In this document: one piece after another, positions 12,345 to 24,840 of the stretch
Layout of the letters: the number at the start of each line of letters is the position of its first letter
How positions within the stretch are numbered: position 1 is the first letter of the stretch
NCBI RefSeq assembly: GCF_014839805.1
Contig: NC_051119.1
Location: 8,239,245 to 8,303,244, forward strand
Source: Manduca sexta
Taxonomy: Eukaryota; Arthropoda; Insecta; Lepidoptera; Sphingidae
Length of the DNA stretch: 64,000 bases
Direction of reading: 5' to 3'
Made by a program: the position numbers and the translations under genes
The notes under the pieces: generated by a model
The model's database searches: none
What the model saw: the letters and a program-made list of their open reading frames with translations, nothing else
Told to the model about the DNA's origin: nothing

Positions 12345-14021
12345 GTAAGTGTTTATTTATGTTTGATCATTGCATGTATTAGCTTCAGATAGTTTTGTTT
12401 TTTATATAAAATATTGTTATTATTGAATCTCACTACTATACATGTTTATTAGACAAACCATCAAACCACTAGGATAATCTTTTAAAAAAGAAATATTTCC
12501 ACTTGTTCGTTTTGAACTAATTTATACCGTTTTTTAAATCTTTACAGAAAAAGCGGGACGTTATTATTTATTATGAGTTTAAGGTGCGTTTGTGTATCAG
12601 CGTGTCTGTTTATTTGTGTATTTATGTCTTTCTCTGGCGTCGTTGCTTCCCAACGAATGCATTGATTCTGATGCATTTTTTTAATTAATCTCATCGTATT
12701 CGTGCTGCCGAAACTTAATAACAAAATAATGTTGGTAGATATAAGTAATTTCTGGAAAGTAAGTTACCGAACATCCTCACTTTAATGGTTTGCCTAAAAC
12801 TAATGATTTGTAAATACATGCGATGCTATAACTAAATTATTTACGTATAAGATAGTGTGGCCGAATATAGCCCGGTTCGTAATGTAGCTCACCAACCATT
12901 CTTTTATTTATAATTTGAGTTGTATTATCAAAATATACGCGATTTTTAGCAGTTCTTTTATTTTTCTATTTTATGACATTTATATTTTTCTTTATGAAAT
13001 TAAGTGGGCCATCAGGAGCTTTGTTGCTTACCTTGTAAAATATTTGAGATATAATTAAAATAAAATATAACTTAGTTTAAACAACTTACATGTTGCAACA
13101 TACACAAACGCATAGCTTTTGTTGATGTTGAATACATAATCCATTTAGCTGTATAATTTTCGAATTATTGTTTAAGATTTTAGATCAAGGAATCTGACAT
13201 TCTGAGTAAAGGTCAGGTCAAAAGTACCTAAAACCGACAGGAATGCATGAAAAGATTAAGTTATGAAGTTGGAGGAAGCGAGATAAGTATGCCAGAATCG
13301 TGCAAAGTGGCAATCCATAGTCTTTGCCTATCCCTATGAGATAGAGGCGTGATACTATGTATGTATCAAGGAAGGTTATTGATATACAACCTGGACTAAG
13401 ATTTTAATTTAGTGTCATTCTGATTGACAATTCGCCAGCTTAATAGTTTAAAATAAACCTTCTGGAACAATTGATTTGTATTGGTTGAGGAGTTTTTGAA
13501 AAATTATTATTATTTTTGCCATTAAATTATGAATTAGTCAAGACAAAGTATGTTTTTCTATTATTTCCTAGAGGCAAAAATCCATAGTACATATAGATAT
13601 GATTCTAGAACTGTTAAATCACAATCATTCTAAACTAAAACATTTGAATAAATTAGGAAAGTATATGAAAGAAATAATAAATTTTATCGCCATATCTATG
13701 ACCCTAAAACCTATAAGATAATGATAACTTTGTCTTTTTGTTAAACTCGTTTGAATTAGGGTTTGAGATAGATTTAATGTTTATCATAAAGGAAAATCTA
13801 AAACCTAAATATACGGAGAAATACCTATATCTTAAAATATCGTACCATGTTTAAAATGACCATTAAGGAACATAAAGGAATAAAAACACAGACTTACAAA
13901 AAAGCAGATCTTCCAATAGCCGTTAGTGCCATAATTGTTTGTTTTTGTTGTTCAAATATTCATAAAAAAGCCCCACGTTTGCAATATTGTGCAATACTTA
14001 ATATGCTATTTTAGTGTTGTT
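12345..14021. other. Intron-like DNA, no feature recognised
   Basis: This is AT-rich sequence with no coding exon or clear repeat. An AAAGTAAGTT at about 12,757 follows a short ATG ORF, but that ORF is not hydrophobic. Confidence 0.4.
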
Positions 14022-14030
14022 TCTAGAAAC

Positions 14031-14301
14031 ATACATACATACATACATACATAACATCACGCATTTTATCCCCGAAGGGGTATGCAGAGGCGCAACTAGG
14101 GCACCCACTTTTCGCCAAGTATGTTCCGTCCCATGATGTGATAGGGGGCGAGCCTATCGCCATATCGGGCACAAATTCCAGACTCCGGGCTGATACTGAG
14201 CAGAAAACCCCAAATATCACTTTGCCCGACCCGGGATTCGAACCCAGGACCTCAGAGTGCTATTTTACCGGACGTGCAATACAACTACGCCACCGAGGCA
14301 G
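14031..14301 (-). mobile_element. tRNA-derived SINE with target-site duplication
   Basis: On the minus strand the element starts with a tRNA-like head: GGTGGCGTAGTTG (box A type) and GGGTTCGAATCCC (box B type). It ends at the left in a (CATA)n tail at 14,031-14,052. TCTAGAAAC flanks it on both sides (14,022-14,030 and 14,302-14,310). These marks show retrotransposition of a SINE, not a working tRNA gene. Confidence 0.8.
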
Positions 14302-14604
14302 TCTAGAAACAATGTATCCAATTTTATTTTTGTTAAGCTAGTAAATAAAATCCCTGATTTTAATAGAGGGCCAATTTGATTTAATTAAAAGAAAAGTTCA
14401 CGTCTCCGTTTAAAAAATATATATTTATAATCTAGGAAATGGATTATACCATCTATGTGTAACTAGTTTTTGCGTGCGGTTTCACCTGTATTAGACATGG
14501 AACAAAATGTTTAGTTACTCCATGAAAGTCCTATACCTAGGATTGAATGGTTTCAAAGATCATGCAGATAAATGGACACAAATAAAGTAATCGATAAAAT
14601 ATTT

Positions 14605-14910
14605 GTGGTAGGACTCTCATATGTGAGAGTCTATTGCAGTCTATTCAGTCGTAATGTCTATTTCCGCCGCCAAGCAGCAGTGTGTAGTCATTGTTGTGTT
14701 TGGGTTAGAAGGACATTGTAGCCAGTGTAACTACTGGACATAATAAGACTTAACATCTCATGTCTCAGGATGGCGAGCGCAGTGGAATACCAAACAATAA
14801 TTTATAATTCAAGGTGTTGGATAGTATTTCTACTGTTTATAGTCGGTCGTATCGCTTCCATCAGGCAAACGACAAGCTCGTCTCGTCATTTAAAGAAATA
14901 TACAAATAAA
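14605..14910 (+). repeat. LINE-tail/SINE family copy 3
   Basis: It carries the same body as the copies at 4.2 and 11.2 kb, with the tail altered to AAATAAATAATA. Confidence 0.65.
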
Positions 14911-16205
14911 TAATACTTTCAATTTATAGGATAGGAAAATACTTCTTTGTTAAACCTACCGTATGCAGCGACGCTACGCGCTATCCAAATATAAACTTAA
15001 ACACTTGAGTTTTTCATTTATTTATACAAATTTTGCAATAACAATAAGTTGTAACAGGACAAAAATTGGTTCCGTAATTTGTATTCGGTATAAGTATTTA
15101 GTTATGCGTTGCATTTTAAAATTTAAATATGTGTACTGTTACGTTCTTTTGTCTCCATTTTAAACATCGTAATTGTCCTCAACGTATTTTCTGTATTTAC
15201 GTTTTTTGGTACGAGTTCGTGCCCAAACACATGTACTTATACTATTTGTAGACGACTGGACTAACTTCATTCATTTTTAGACTTTTGGGTACATTAAATG
15301 GTTTCTGGGATTAATACCCTAAATTTAAAAATAGTTTGATAGAAGCCCTGTGGAGTTGCAGAAAAAAGTTGTGTTAATCGTATTTTTAAAAGCTGTCTTT
15401 TCGAGATAACTCAAATAGAAAAAAAAATTAAGCATCATATTTCGGCAATATGCTATATTTATTTTGGTTGTTTAAAAATTATAATAATTTGGATATTTTT
15501 TCAATAAATACCTCTAAGATTATTGACTCCGTGCACTCCTTCGTTTTAAAGTATATATGATTTTAATATGTAAACTGCACTAAATAGACAATTAAATAAG
15601 GAATATTTTCAACAAGACATAAAATTGTTGTTTTACAGAAAGTATTTGTAAATCTATGCATTTTCTCGTATCTCATGCGCTGTAAAAGTATGGATAGAAT
15701 ACTCAAGGCCGTTTGCTCGAAGGAGAGCTTTAACTGCACGTAAAATTTAATAATGCAAACATTTAAATTAAAAAATATACATTAAAGTTCCTTTCGAAAT
15801 TCGAATGTGTTAAGCAAAAATATAACTGTTAGTAATAAACAAAAAATCCTTCGAGTTATTAAGGAAGACAATCTATACAAATATATTTGATTGTGTTCTG
15901 TTTTATACCTTTTAAAAATAAAAAAAATCAATTAATACTAGCCAGCACGTACAAAAGTAACTAAAAAATATGCCTTCACAATAATTGCAACGTAATCGCC
16001 AATTAAAAGTCATTTGCTTCCAGACGGATCGGATTTTTGCTAAGCGATAAACTCTTAAAAACCAGTTCTAGAACGTTAATACTTAAAATTCCGGTTCTAG
16101 TTTTAGAAAAGATATTAACTTTGCATTTATTTGTGTTAAACTTGTTGAATTCTTTTGATAATTTCACAACTGTTGATATACATTTTGTTTATGTACTTAT
16201 ATACT
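14911..16205. other. Intron-like DNA, no feature recognised
   Basis: This is strongly AT-rich. No membrane-anchor exon with a donor was found on either strand. Confidence 0.4.
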
Positions 16206-16515
16206 TACTTATTCCGTTAGCTCAGCGACCTAAAGTGAATCTTGGTTTCCGAAACGAGTCCGCCAACTATCCCTGTCCTGTACCAGCTCTCGACAGTTAA
16301 GGTTCTTATAATTATAGTCCCGGATCTTGGAGGATGCGGGAATATCCTGCGCTTCTGGAAGGAGTTTGACTGGCTAGACCCATAGTCGGCATCACAGGCA
16401 CAACGGCCCGACCTACTACGGACTAAATGCCGAAAGAGCCTTAGGAGAATTTTATTGAGGTGGGCCATATCTGGAGAACGCGGCCTCCGCTCACCTGTCA
16501 TCATCATCATCTTTT
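16206..16515 (+). repeat. LINE 3' fragment ending in (TCA)n
   Basis: This GC-richer block contains CCGGATCTTGGAGGATGCGG and GAACGCGGCCTCCGCTCACC, then TCATCATCATCATC. It looks like the 3' end of an RTE- or R1-type non-LTR element. No intact reading frame is present. Confidence 0.5.
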
Positions 16516-17029
16516 CGAGCCCCGTGAAAAATAATTTATGTGTTTTATGAACCGGACGTCTCAGTAGTCAAAGTTGCGTTAATAATAAGTTGTGTATTTG
16601 AAGCCAAGTTTGAATTTGCCTCCCTCTGAATTCTCCGCGCAGGGCATGGGCCCCGGCTGGCCTCCAAGATCCGGGGCTGTATAATTATACCGTTTTTACT
16701 GATAAAGTGTATGTTGACCTGGTGTGTTGGAGTATAAAAACAATAAAAAATAATCGGATATGAATCTGTTACCAGTTAAAGGGCAATTTTAAAATTATCA
16801 ACAAGTCAAAACAAATTAAACGCGATGACATTTGCGAAGTCTTTTTGTCTTTACGCAAGACAAACTGAGGACTTCCTGGTTGTTTATTTTTATTTGTTTA
16901 ATTCAGAATACGATATCAAAAATGCGACATCAACAGAGTGCAATACACGATTGTACCACATTACAATGCGTATTAGGTGGTACATTATACTTACCTACAC
17001 TAACTTTATGTATATTTATATTAATACTA

Positions 17030-17302
17030 GTTGACCCGACAGACGGTGTCCCGTCTATGAATTTGCAGCGCGCATTCTGTCAATCGCTGACATTTATTTC
17101 AAACAATTGACAGTTATATAAATTTAATATTTTCGTTAAATTTTATAATTTTATGCGCAATTTTTTGAATTTTTTCTTTCTTAAGAACCTTCTGCTGACA
17201 ATAACAAACACAACAAAAAAAATAGTGAAATTGGTCCAGCCGTTCGCACGTGATGGCGTGACCAAGGGAAATAGGGATTCATTTTTATATATATAGATTT
17301 AA
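17030..17302 (-). repeat. Helitron-like or RTE-like short element
   Basis: It runs from ACTAGTTGACCCGACAGACG to TTTTTATATATATAGATTTA. An opposite-orientation relative lies at 24,625-24,840 (GACGTCTGTCGGGACAGCTA). Confidence 0.5.
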
Positions 17303-17397
17303 GAAGGAAAAGTTAGCTTGTAGGTTTTGTAGGAGCTAATCTCTGGAAAAACTGAACCGATTTTGGAAATTCTTTTACTAAAAGGAAACTATAAATA

Positions 17398-17417
17398 AAA
17401 ATATATATATATATATT
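17398..17417. repeat. (AT)n microsatellite
   Basis: This is a short run of AT dinucleotides. Confidence 0.8.
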
Positions 17418-17884
17418 GAAAAATATTTTGATAGCATAAAAAGTGAATGAGCACAGGTAAAAGCGGACATACGGAGCGACATAGCCGTGAAATAACGACC
17501 AAGATCCTTAAGTGAAGAATAAAAATATAGGAACCTGTAATATATTACATAAGTGATAAAAAAATAACATTCATAACTCTTTACGTAGGGAGTTAATTCT
17601 GAAACCACCAGCAGCAATAATCGCGTTATCTATATTTTTTAAATTATGACCACTTTTTAAAATTTCCTATGAAAGAAGAACATGTAAACTGACAAGTGAA
17701 AGACTGATTAGCAATTATTATCGTGCTGACCTTACCTGTCCCTCATTGCATCTGAATAACAATGTGAAGAAACTATAAATAGACTTTAAAGGTAGATCCT
17801 AATATGGTTGCAAATTATATTTACTATGAAAGGGTAACCGAACCTCGTATTGTTTAATGAGACATTGTAATAGTCATTCTGAGA

Positions 17885-18098
17885 TCACATGTTCCGGTTT
17901 GAAGAACATTGTAGCTAGCGTAAATACAGAGCATATTAAGACTTAACATCTCATGTCTCAGGATGGCGAGCGCAGTGGAATACTAAACAATACTTTGTGA
18001 TTAAAGGTGTTGGTTGGTGTTTCTACTGTTTATGGGCGGTCGTATTGTTGATGGTATCAGGCAAACGGCAAGCTCGTTTTATCGTTCAAAGTAATAAT
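17885..18098 (+). repeat. LINE-tail/SINE family copy 4, 5'-truncated
   Basis: It starts inside the family at the GTTCCGGTTTGAAGAACATT block and ends with GTAATAATAAAAAATC. Confidence 0.65.
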
Positions 18099-18869
18099 AA
18101 AAAATCATGTATAACGTTAACATTCCCGATTATAGAAAGGTGTCTTATGTTCGGCCCCTAGACATGATCTATCTGAGTGCCAAATATCACAAACCTGATC
18201 AACAGTTCCTGCGTTTTCTAATATGTAAATGTCTCTATAAGATACGTTTTTATCAAAGTCAGAAGGATTTATTGCTTGAGCGAACACAGTCCTATCAGAT
18301 GGAGGTCATATCGCAATTCGAAGACAAGTAGTGTCACCTACAGCGGTTAGCCAGAGTAATCTAGTACCGTTTGCTACTACGATCGTGTTTTTGAAAAGAG
18401 CTACACCGGAGGGTCTTACCCGTTCTTCTCTGGTGAGAACTGCTTTCCGAACTGGTAGTAAATTTGATATCGACGGAATCTAAATAATGTAAATAATCTA
18501 CACCATTTTACAGGTTCAAATGAATTATTTCATTTAATTTTGTTAGGAATATGTAAACGTCTTTTTTAACGTTCCGGTTTCTTCAAGAGTACTGTGGTAG
18601 AGTCAAAAGGTGAAATTTTCCGAAAAGGAACCCGACACAACATATAGGTACTAATAAACATGAATGCGGTTTGCAAATCACTCTAAAATAATAAGACTAA
18701 ATAAATTCTCCGTCAAGAGAATCTGACAGGTATTGAGTTATATATTATATCTTTCGCCACTACTGTTGTATCAAATATATATTATCCGTCCAATGTTATG
18801 TGATACGTGCTGTAGGATTGCAATATCATAATTGTATAAAAAACGTTAATTTATTTTATACCCATAATA

Positions 18870-19140
18870 TCCGCAGGTTCAAAACGCAAGGGCATGCGTC
18901 TCTGTCTTTTCTAAACTTATGTGTGTATTCTTTGTGAACTATCGCTTGCTTTAACGGTGAAGGAAATCATCGTGAGGAAACCTACATATGTGAGAAGTTC
19001 TCCAATTTCGATGGTATGTGAAGTCTACCAATCCGCAATAGGCCGGCGTGGTGGACTTACACCTGATCTCTCTCAGTAGTAGAGGAAACCCGTATCTAGC
19101 AGTGAGACAGTATATAGTAATGGGCTGATATAATTATATT
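18870..19140 (+). repeat. tRNA-like SINE family copy
   Basis: It begins at the box-B-like CCGCAGGTTCAAAACGCAAG and runs to GACAGTATATAGTAATGGGC. The head upstream of box B is lost. Confidence 0.65.
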
Positions 19141-19157
19141 AAGTAATGGAATCTGAA

Positions 19158-19300
19158 GCATTGAATTTGTGCCCGATATAGCGATAGGCTCGCCCTTATC
19201 ACATCATGGGACGGCATACATACGACGGAAAGTTGGTGCAACAGTTACGCCTCTGCCTACCCTTTCAGGAATAAAAAGCGTCAATGTACGTGTGTGTGTC
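19158..19300 (+). repeat. Partial tRNA-derived SINE (14-kb family)
   Basis: TTGTGCCCGATATAGCGATA and the following CTCGCCC...CATCATGGGACG block match the body of the SINE at 14,031-14,301 in the opposite orientation. It ends in a GTGTGTGTG stretch. Confidence 0.55.
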
Positions 19301-19561
19301 AAATTATTCAATTTAAACAATAGTCAATAAAAACGTCATCAAACAATTATCGTTAGTCACTTTCATATTGCATGCGATGGTCGTAAAATATTGAGTTTTA
19401 GCAGTCTAGCACGTGCTAGCGTTACGAGTGTTATGCGTGCAGCGTGATGGCGTAAGATGTTGCGCAAACCGAGGTTACGTGTTAGCGCTTTGTACGAGAC
19501 CGTTTATACTATCGCGTTTAGATATAAACTGGCGGTCATAATTAAAAAAAATAATTTTGCT

Positions 19562-19690
19562 GTAGTAAGATATATTTTATATCCGTCCGGATAGTGACCA
19601 CCGTACACAAGTGGTTAAAACCCGCCATAGTGGCCGACGTGTGTCGCGTTCCGGTATTAGTTAATGTATATCTGGTTTCAACAGAACGGG
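19562..19690 (+). repeat. TATATTTTATATCC repeat family, partial
   Basis: It starts TAAGATATATTTTATATCCG and continues through AACCCGCCATAGTGG to the ATCTGGTTTCAACAG block. It belongs to the same family as the copies at 21.6, 36.1, 45.2, 50.1 and 57.4 kb. Confidence 0.6.
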
Positions 19691-19719
19691 ATAATAGTAA
19701 ATTAACACTCCTTATTTGA

Positions 19720-20735
19720 TTAATTTCTTTATTTCTGTGTTCTCAGAGACTTGACTACCTTCACTACTTGAGGTAATACTGGCAAGAAAATCTCATGGCG
19801 AACTTCTAAATGTCTATAACTGGCCTGATTTATTGGAACCGGAGCAATCATTTCAGACCTTACTTATTCCATAAAATTATGACTGTTTGAAAGCCTTGCC
19901 TATAAGTTACCAGATTCTAAATAGCTATAACTGGTCTTATTTAAGGTATAAATAATTTTAGACCTTACCTTTCCACAAGATTGTAGCTGTTCGACAGCCT
20001 TATCTATACATTATTAATATCAGATATTAAGGCCCTCCCTGAGCAAGCGGTCATGTGCATTCGTACCATACGGCGCACAAGTGACGGGCGGGAATATGTT
20101 AACACGAATAATTTCTTTAAAATACAATTCTAGGTGTTTTTGAAAATGTTCAACTATCAAAATGTTCCTTATTGAATTGTTTACCTAATGTTGGTTGCTA
20201 ATTAATATGTATTATTTACGGAGTGATGCACGGATTTAAATTTAGTTGCATGTACATTATAAAATGAATTAAACAATATTCCCATTATAAAATATTTAAT
20301 ACAATGGAAGTATAGATAATATAATGTAACACTTCTTTCTTTTTCTATATGTATTTTAAATTTCGAATAGATAGCTTCTATAAATACGGTAAGCGCGCCT
20401 TTTTATGAAGATTACCTTAAAAAATATGTTTACATCGCAATAATTCACATGACCCACATTTTATATCAAAACATTCATAAAATCATGATTTATGATTATA
20501 AAATAATAGATAAATAATTGCAAATACTGAAATACATCAGTAAATGCGGTCAAGATAACCTTATTGGTGTTTATGTTTATTTGTTTTGAATAAACCTTTG
20601 TTATTTATGCCTACTTTTATATCTATATATTTTACTGCTTTTCTTTATATCTATGCAATGCGTATTTCAATTTTTTATTAAAAATAGTTCTTAATCTTAT
20701 CTTGCTTATTACAGTACTTAATAAAATCTTTTATT
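19720..20735. other. Intron-like DNA, no feature recognised
   Basis: A 14-codon ATG ORF at about 20,348 is followed by GGTAAGC in phase 1, but it is hydrophilic and not counted as an array exon. Nothing else was seen. Confidence 0.4.
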
Positions 20736-20739
20736 ATTG

Positions 20740-21262
20740 TTAAGTATTCAAACTTTGTGAATTATCGCTTGCTTTAACGGTGAAGGAAAACATCGTGAGG
20801 AAACCTGCTTACCTGTGAAGTAGTCTATAGCAGGGGTGGCCAACCGGTCGATCGCAACAACAAGTCCAGTCGATCGTGGCAACAAGTACAGTCGATCGTG
20901 GCAAAGCAAAAATATAAATAAGTAGAACAGACCGCGCAACATACCTAATCACTAACTGCTGCACGCATCGTTTTGTATCATTTTTAATCAAAATAATAAT
21001 AAATTGTGTACTACACTATGTTGTTTCATTTAAGATTTCAAGATGTATGTAACTTGGTAGATCGCACAGAGTATCATCAGTGAAAAGTAGATCTTGGGTC
21101 TTACCAAGTTGGCCACCCCTGGTCTATAGGAATTTTTAGGGTGTATAAAGTCTACTAATCCGCACTAGGCCTGCGTAGTGGACTTAGGCCTAAACCGTCT
21201 CAGTAGTAAAGCCCCGTGCCAAGCAGTGGGACAGTATAATACGGGGCAGATATTATTATTAT
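20740..21262 (+). repeat. tRNA-like SINE split by a MITE
   Basis: The SINE body occupies 20,740-20,830 and resumes at 21,122-21,262. The two parts join cleanly once the insertion is removed. This gives the order of events: SINE first, DNA transposon later. Confidence 0.75.
20831..21121. mobile_element. hAT-type MITE, 291 bp, 8-bp TSD
   Basis: The ends CAGGGGTGGCCAAC and GTTGGCCACCCCTG are perfect inverted repeats. GTCTATAG is duplicated on both sides (20,823-20,830 and 21,122-21,129). An 8-bp duplication with CAGGGG ends is the hAT signature. Inside, CAGTCGATCGTGGCAACAAG-like units repeat, and there is no transposase. Confidence 0.85.
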
Positions 21263-21564
21263 ACTAAGTAATATTTTGAAGATGAACCGCACGATCGGGA
21301 CAGGTGAACCACTTTGTGGGTAAACAAAACTGATAAGTTCAACCTAGGTTACATACGAAAAATATTCAAACAAGGACATTGCAAAAGATAATTTTGTTTT
21401 AAACATCTGTATGACCTTTTAGCGTACGCCGAGGTCATCTCAAACAATTCTAGGAGACTAATAAATTCAAGTCAAGATGTTTTGTTAGCAAAAACATTAA
21501 TAGCCTAATCATGTACCTATGAAGTAAAGATGAGTTTGTGGCTTTGCAATGTCAAATTTTGCTG

Positions 21565-22145
21565 GTGGTAGGATATATTTTATATCCACCCAAATAGCGA
21601 CTACACAATATGTTAAAACCTGCCACAGTGGCTCACATAAGTGTGTCGCGTTCCGGGATCAGCCTGTATAAATCCGGTTCAGATAAGCCGGCATAATTAT
21701 GTCGACTGTCGATATGCGACTACACAATATGTTAAAACCTGCCACAGTGGCTCACATAAGTGTGTCGCGTTCCGGGATCAGCCTGTATAAATCCGGTTCA
21801 GATAAGCCGGCATAATTATGTCGACTGTCGATATGCGACTACACAATATGTTAAAACCTGCCACAGTGGCTCACATAAGTGTGTCGCGTTCCGGGATCAG
21901 CCTGTATAAATCCGGTTCAAATAAGCCGGCATAATTATGTCGACTGTCGATATACGACTACACAATATGTTAAAACCTGCCACAGTGGCCCACATAAGTG
22001 TGTCGCGTTTCGGTATCAGCCTGTATAAATCCGGTTCCAACAGGCCGGCATAATTGTGTCAACTGCCGAGGGGTAATCTCTCGCCAGTCGACATTCAATT
22101 GTACCCCACTTACCATCAGGTGCAGTCACACTGCCGTGCCTAGAA
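21565..22145 (+). repeat. TATATTTTATATCC repeat with 4 x 119-bp tandem array
   Basis: The family copy starts near GGTGGTAGGATATATTTTAT. Its middle is tandemly amplified: CTACACAATATGTTAAAACC begins at 21,601, 21,720, 21,839 and 21,958, an exact 119-bp period. The first three units are nearly identical; the fourth diverges and runs into the normal family 3' end. Confidence 0.85.
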
Positions 22146-22829
22146 AAGAAATTACCTTGTCTACGAGTGAAAATAATCACACTAATTGCTTCTCTATTTA
22201 CCCCTACCCCTGTTGAGATAATAGGTGTGAATATGTGTAATGAGATACCACACGATGTCACTTGCTAAATACTCTTTAAAGTAAAGACGTGTTGTGCTCA
22301 TAACACGCTCGTGCGTGACACGTTAAGACAATCGGCTTTGTGACAAAACATTATCACATGTATCCGTAAAGGAGAAGATAGAAAGTTAAAGTTAATAAAT
22401 TTGTAACAAGCCAATGTCTGTACAACTACATTATAAATAATGAAGAAAAATTAATATGAGGGTTTATAATAGAGCAACAAAAGCCAAAATAATTTTGAGA
22501 ATTTTTGTTTGTCTATATATTTCTACATTATCACGGCGAATACTATTTGAATAACACACGGCGGAATGTGGGTGCACATCTCTGCCTACCCCTTCTGCGA
22601 TGTATGAAGTGTGTGCATGTGTGTGTATAATCCCAAGAATAGTGTTACCCAAATAACCCATCTTTTTAACGTACCCATAAAAGATAATTAAAATGGACAA
22701 ACCTATATACATTTGTACTCGCGAACTTATCTTTGTGAATCATTGTACGGTTATCAGTGATAAAACAGTATTAACTATACAAACCAGACGCTAAACTAAT
22801 AATGGTCTATAATGGCCTTTAACTAACTA

Positions 22830-23045
22830 GAAGTAATGCTTGCGACTCCGTCTGATTGAAAAAAGTTTTTCTGAATCAAAGTCCCATTATGTACATTTCC
22901 CGATAAGGAATGGCTTTAATACGTTAATCCAGGCTTTGATCTATCAGTGTACCAAATTACATCGAAATCTGTTTAGAAAATTTTTGTCTTTTTAGTCTAA
23001 ACATTCAATATCATCACAAACAAAAAAACACACAGACTCCTTAAT
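22830..23045 (-). repeat. Degenerate short element
   Basis: It contains AATTACATCGAAATCTGTTT and related blocks of the short Helitron-like or RTE-like elements. The edges are uncertain. Confidence 0.3.
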
Positions 23046-23084
23046 GGATTTAGATAAAATTTGGCACACAGACTATAATATCAG

Positions 23085-23395
23085 GCGTGTATTATAAACT
23101 GTCTCACTGCTGCACGGGCTTCCTACTACTAAGAGGGATTAGGTCTTAGTCCACCACGCTAGTCTATCGCAGATTGACAGACTTCATATACCTTGAAAAT
23201 TCTTACACAATTTCTTGGGTATGCAGATTTCCTCACGATGTTTTCCTTCACCATTAAAGCAAGCGATAATTCACAAAGTATACACAAAACTTTAAAAAAG
23301 TTAGAATTGTATGGCCTTGGGTTTTGAACCTGCGGCCATTCGTCCCGGCTGTCTATTCCACTTCCAACTAAGCTATCGCTGCTGGAGATAGGCCA
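23085..23395 (-). repeat. tRNA-like SINE family copy, inverted
   Basis: This is a near-complete inverted copy, from GTGTATTATAAACTGTCTCA to the complement of the head at CTAAGCTATCGCTGC. Confidence 0.7.
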
Positions 23396-24624
23396 TGCTC
23401 TACATTAATACACTGGCTACTTTTAACCCAAAAAATTAGAAGACCGCTTAATCCAGATGACATTAAAACCGCAGTATGTAAATAAAACGCTCAAAACTGC
23501 ATGATATTTATCTAAAGGATGAACCTAAGAGGTTTTAAATCATTTAAATGAGATTATTTATGTAAGTATTTTTAGCATATAGATAAAGTCATATGACCGC
23601 AGTATCACATGGTGCATATCGGTAATTTGTCTCAATAACACTTCAAAATGGATATAGTTTCGGTACTTTGTGTTTGATAGTGGATCAACGATATACGTCT
23701 TAAGATTTGTTTTACTAACCGACTTCAAAAAAGGAGGAGGTTATCAATTCGACTGTATGTTTTTTTTTGTGTGTTTGTTACGCGATTACTCCGCCATCCG
23801 TGGACCGATTTTCAATATTCTTTTTTTGTTCAAAAGTAGATACTTCTCAAGTGGTCCCATAGTCACTAAGTCAAGATGTGATTATTGGATTTTGGATAAA
23901 TCGAAGGCAACGCTTAAATTTTATAGGCCCACACATCGCTTTTCGTAAATTTTATGAAGTAACTTAAATACTTGCGTATGGTAATCATCATCTTATGTAG
24001 CCGAGCTGATGATGGAAGGTACAACTCCTTAACAGTAAGGAGTTACTCGAAGAGGCATCGACTGATTTAGTAAAAAAAAAATTATGTTTGAAAGGGCATT
24101 TGCCATTTGGTCTCATGATTATTACGTACACAAAAATAATTAAACATTACCTATATACTGGTTACCAATTTCGGAGTCGGTGCCTAATAAAAATTAAACA
24201 TTAGTCATTAAAGTTGTTAGTTAAGCTAGATAAATACATGAACAAATGTACGAAACCAATTTTTGTTTGATCCTCCCCCCTTTTGAAGTAAATTTAAAAC
24301 CCGACGTGACGGTTACTTAGCATTCGCGCTTCGCACATTTTTAGCCAAGGCCAAACATCCGCAAGTTCCATTAACATTATCGGTGCATCTATATATTTTG
24401 ACATTGTTAATATTCATGGGCAAAAGCGATTACACAGAATCCGATGACCTACTTGTTATACTTTTTGTTTACCTTGCACTTTCTAATTGTAATGTTTCCA
24501 AGAAAATAGACTGAGATTAATGGCTTTGCATTATAATATCTGTAACAAAGCGGAGCGACTGCAGGTCAGATAAAATGTTTTTTTTGTATCCGTTACGAGT
24601 TATCTTTGTTATAGTTTATTTTTA

Positions 24625-24840
24625 TCTATATATAAAAATGAATCTCTATTTCCCTTGATCATTGCTTCACGCGTGAACGGGTGGAACAATTTTGCTTCTT
24701 TCTTTGTTGTGTTAATTATTGTCAGGAGAAGGTTTTTAAGAAATAAAATAAAAAGGAAGTTAAGGAACATTAGAAAATTTAAGGAAACTTAACGACAATA
24801 TTAATTGTACATAGACAGGACGTCTGTCGGGACAGCTAGT
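24625..24840 (+). repeat. Helitron-like or RTE-like short element
   Basis: It runs from TCTATATATAAAAATGAATC to GTCTGTCGGGACAGCTAGT. It is the mirror of the copy at 17.03-17.30 kb. Confidence 0.5.

Noticed and set aside
14220..14301. tRNA gene on the minus strand
   Set aside because: Box A and B are present, but the sequence continues into a SINE body with a (CATA)n tail and target-site duplication, so it is the head of a SINE.
18107..18331. 74-codon open frame as a gene
   Set aside because: It begins within a repeat tail, has no splice signal of the array type and no domain I recognise.
20348..20390. ATG ORF followed by GGTAAGC in phase 1 as an extra array exon
   Set aside because: The 14 codons are hydrophilic and no membrane segment is present.
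21601..22070. CRISPR-like array
   Set aside because: The 119-bp units are contiguous without unique spacers, inside a dispersed eukaryotic repeat.
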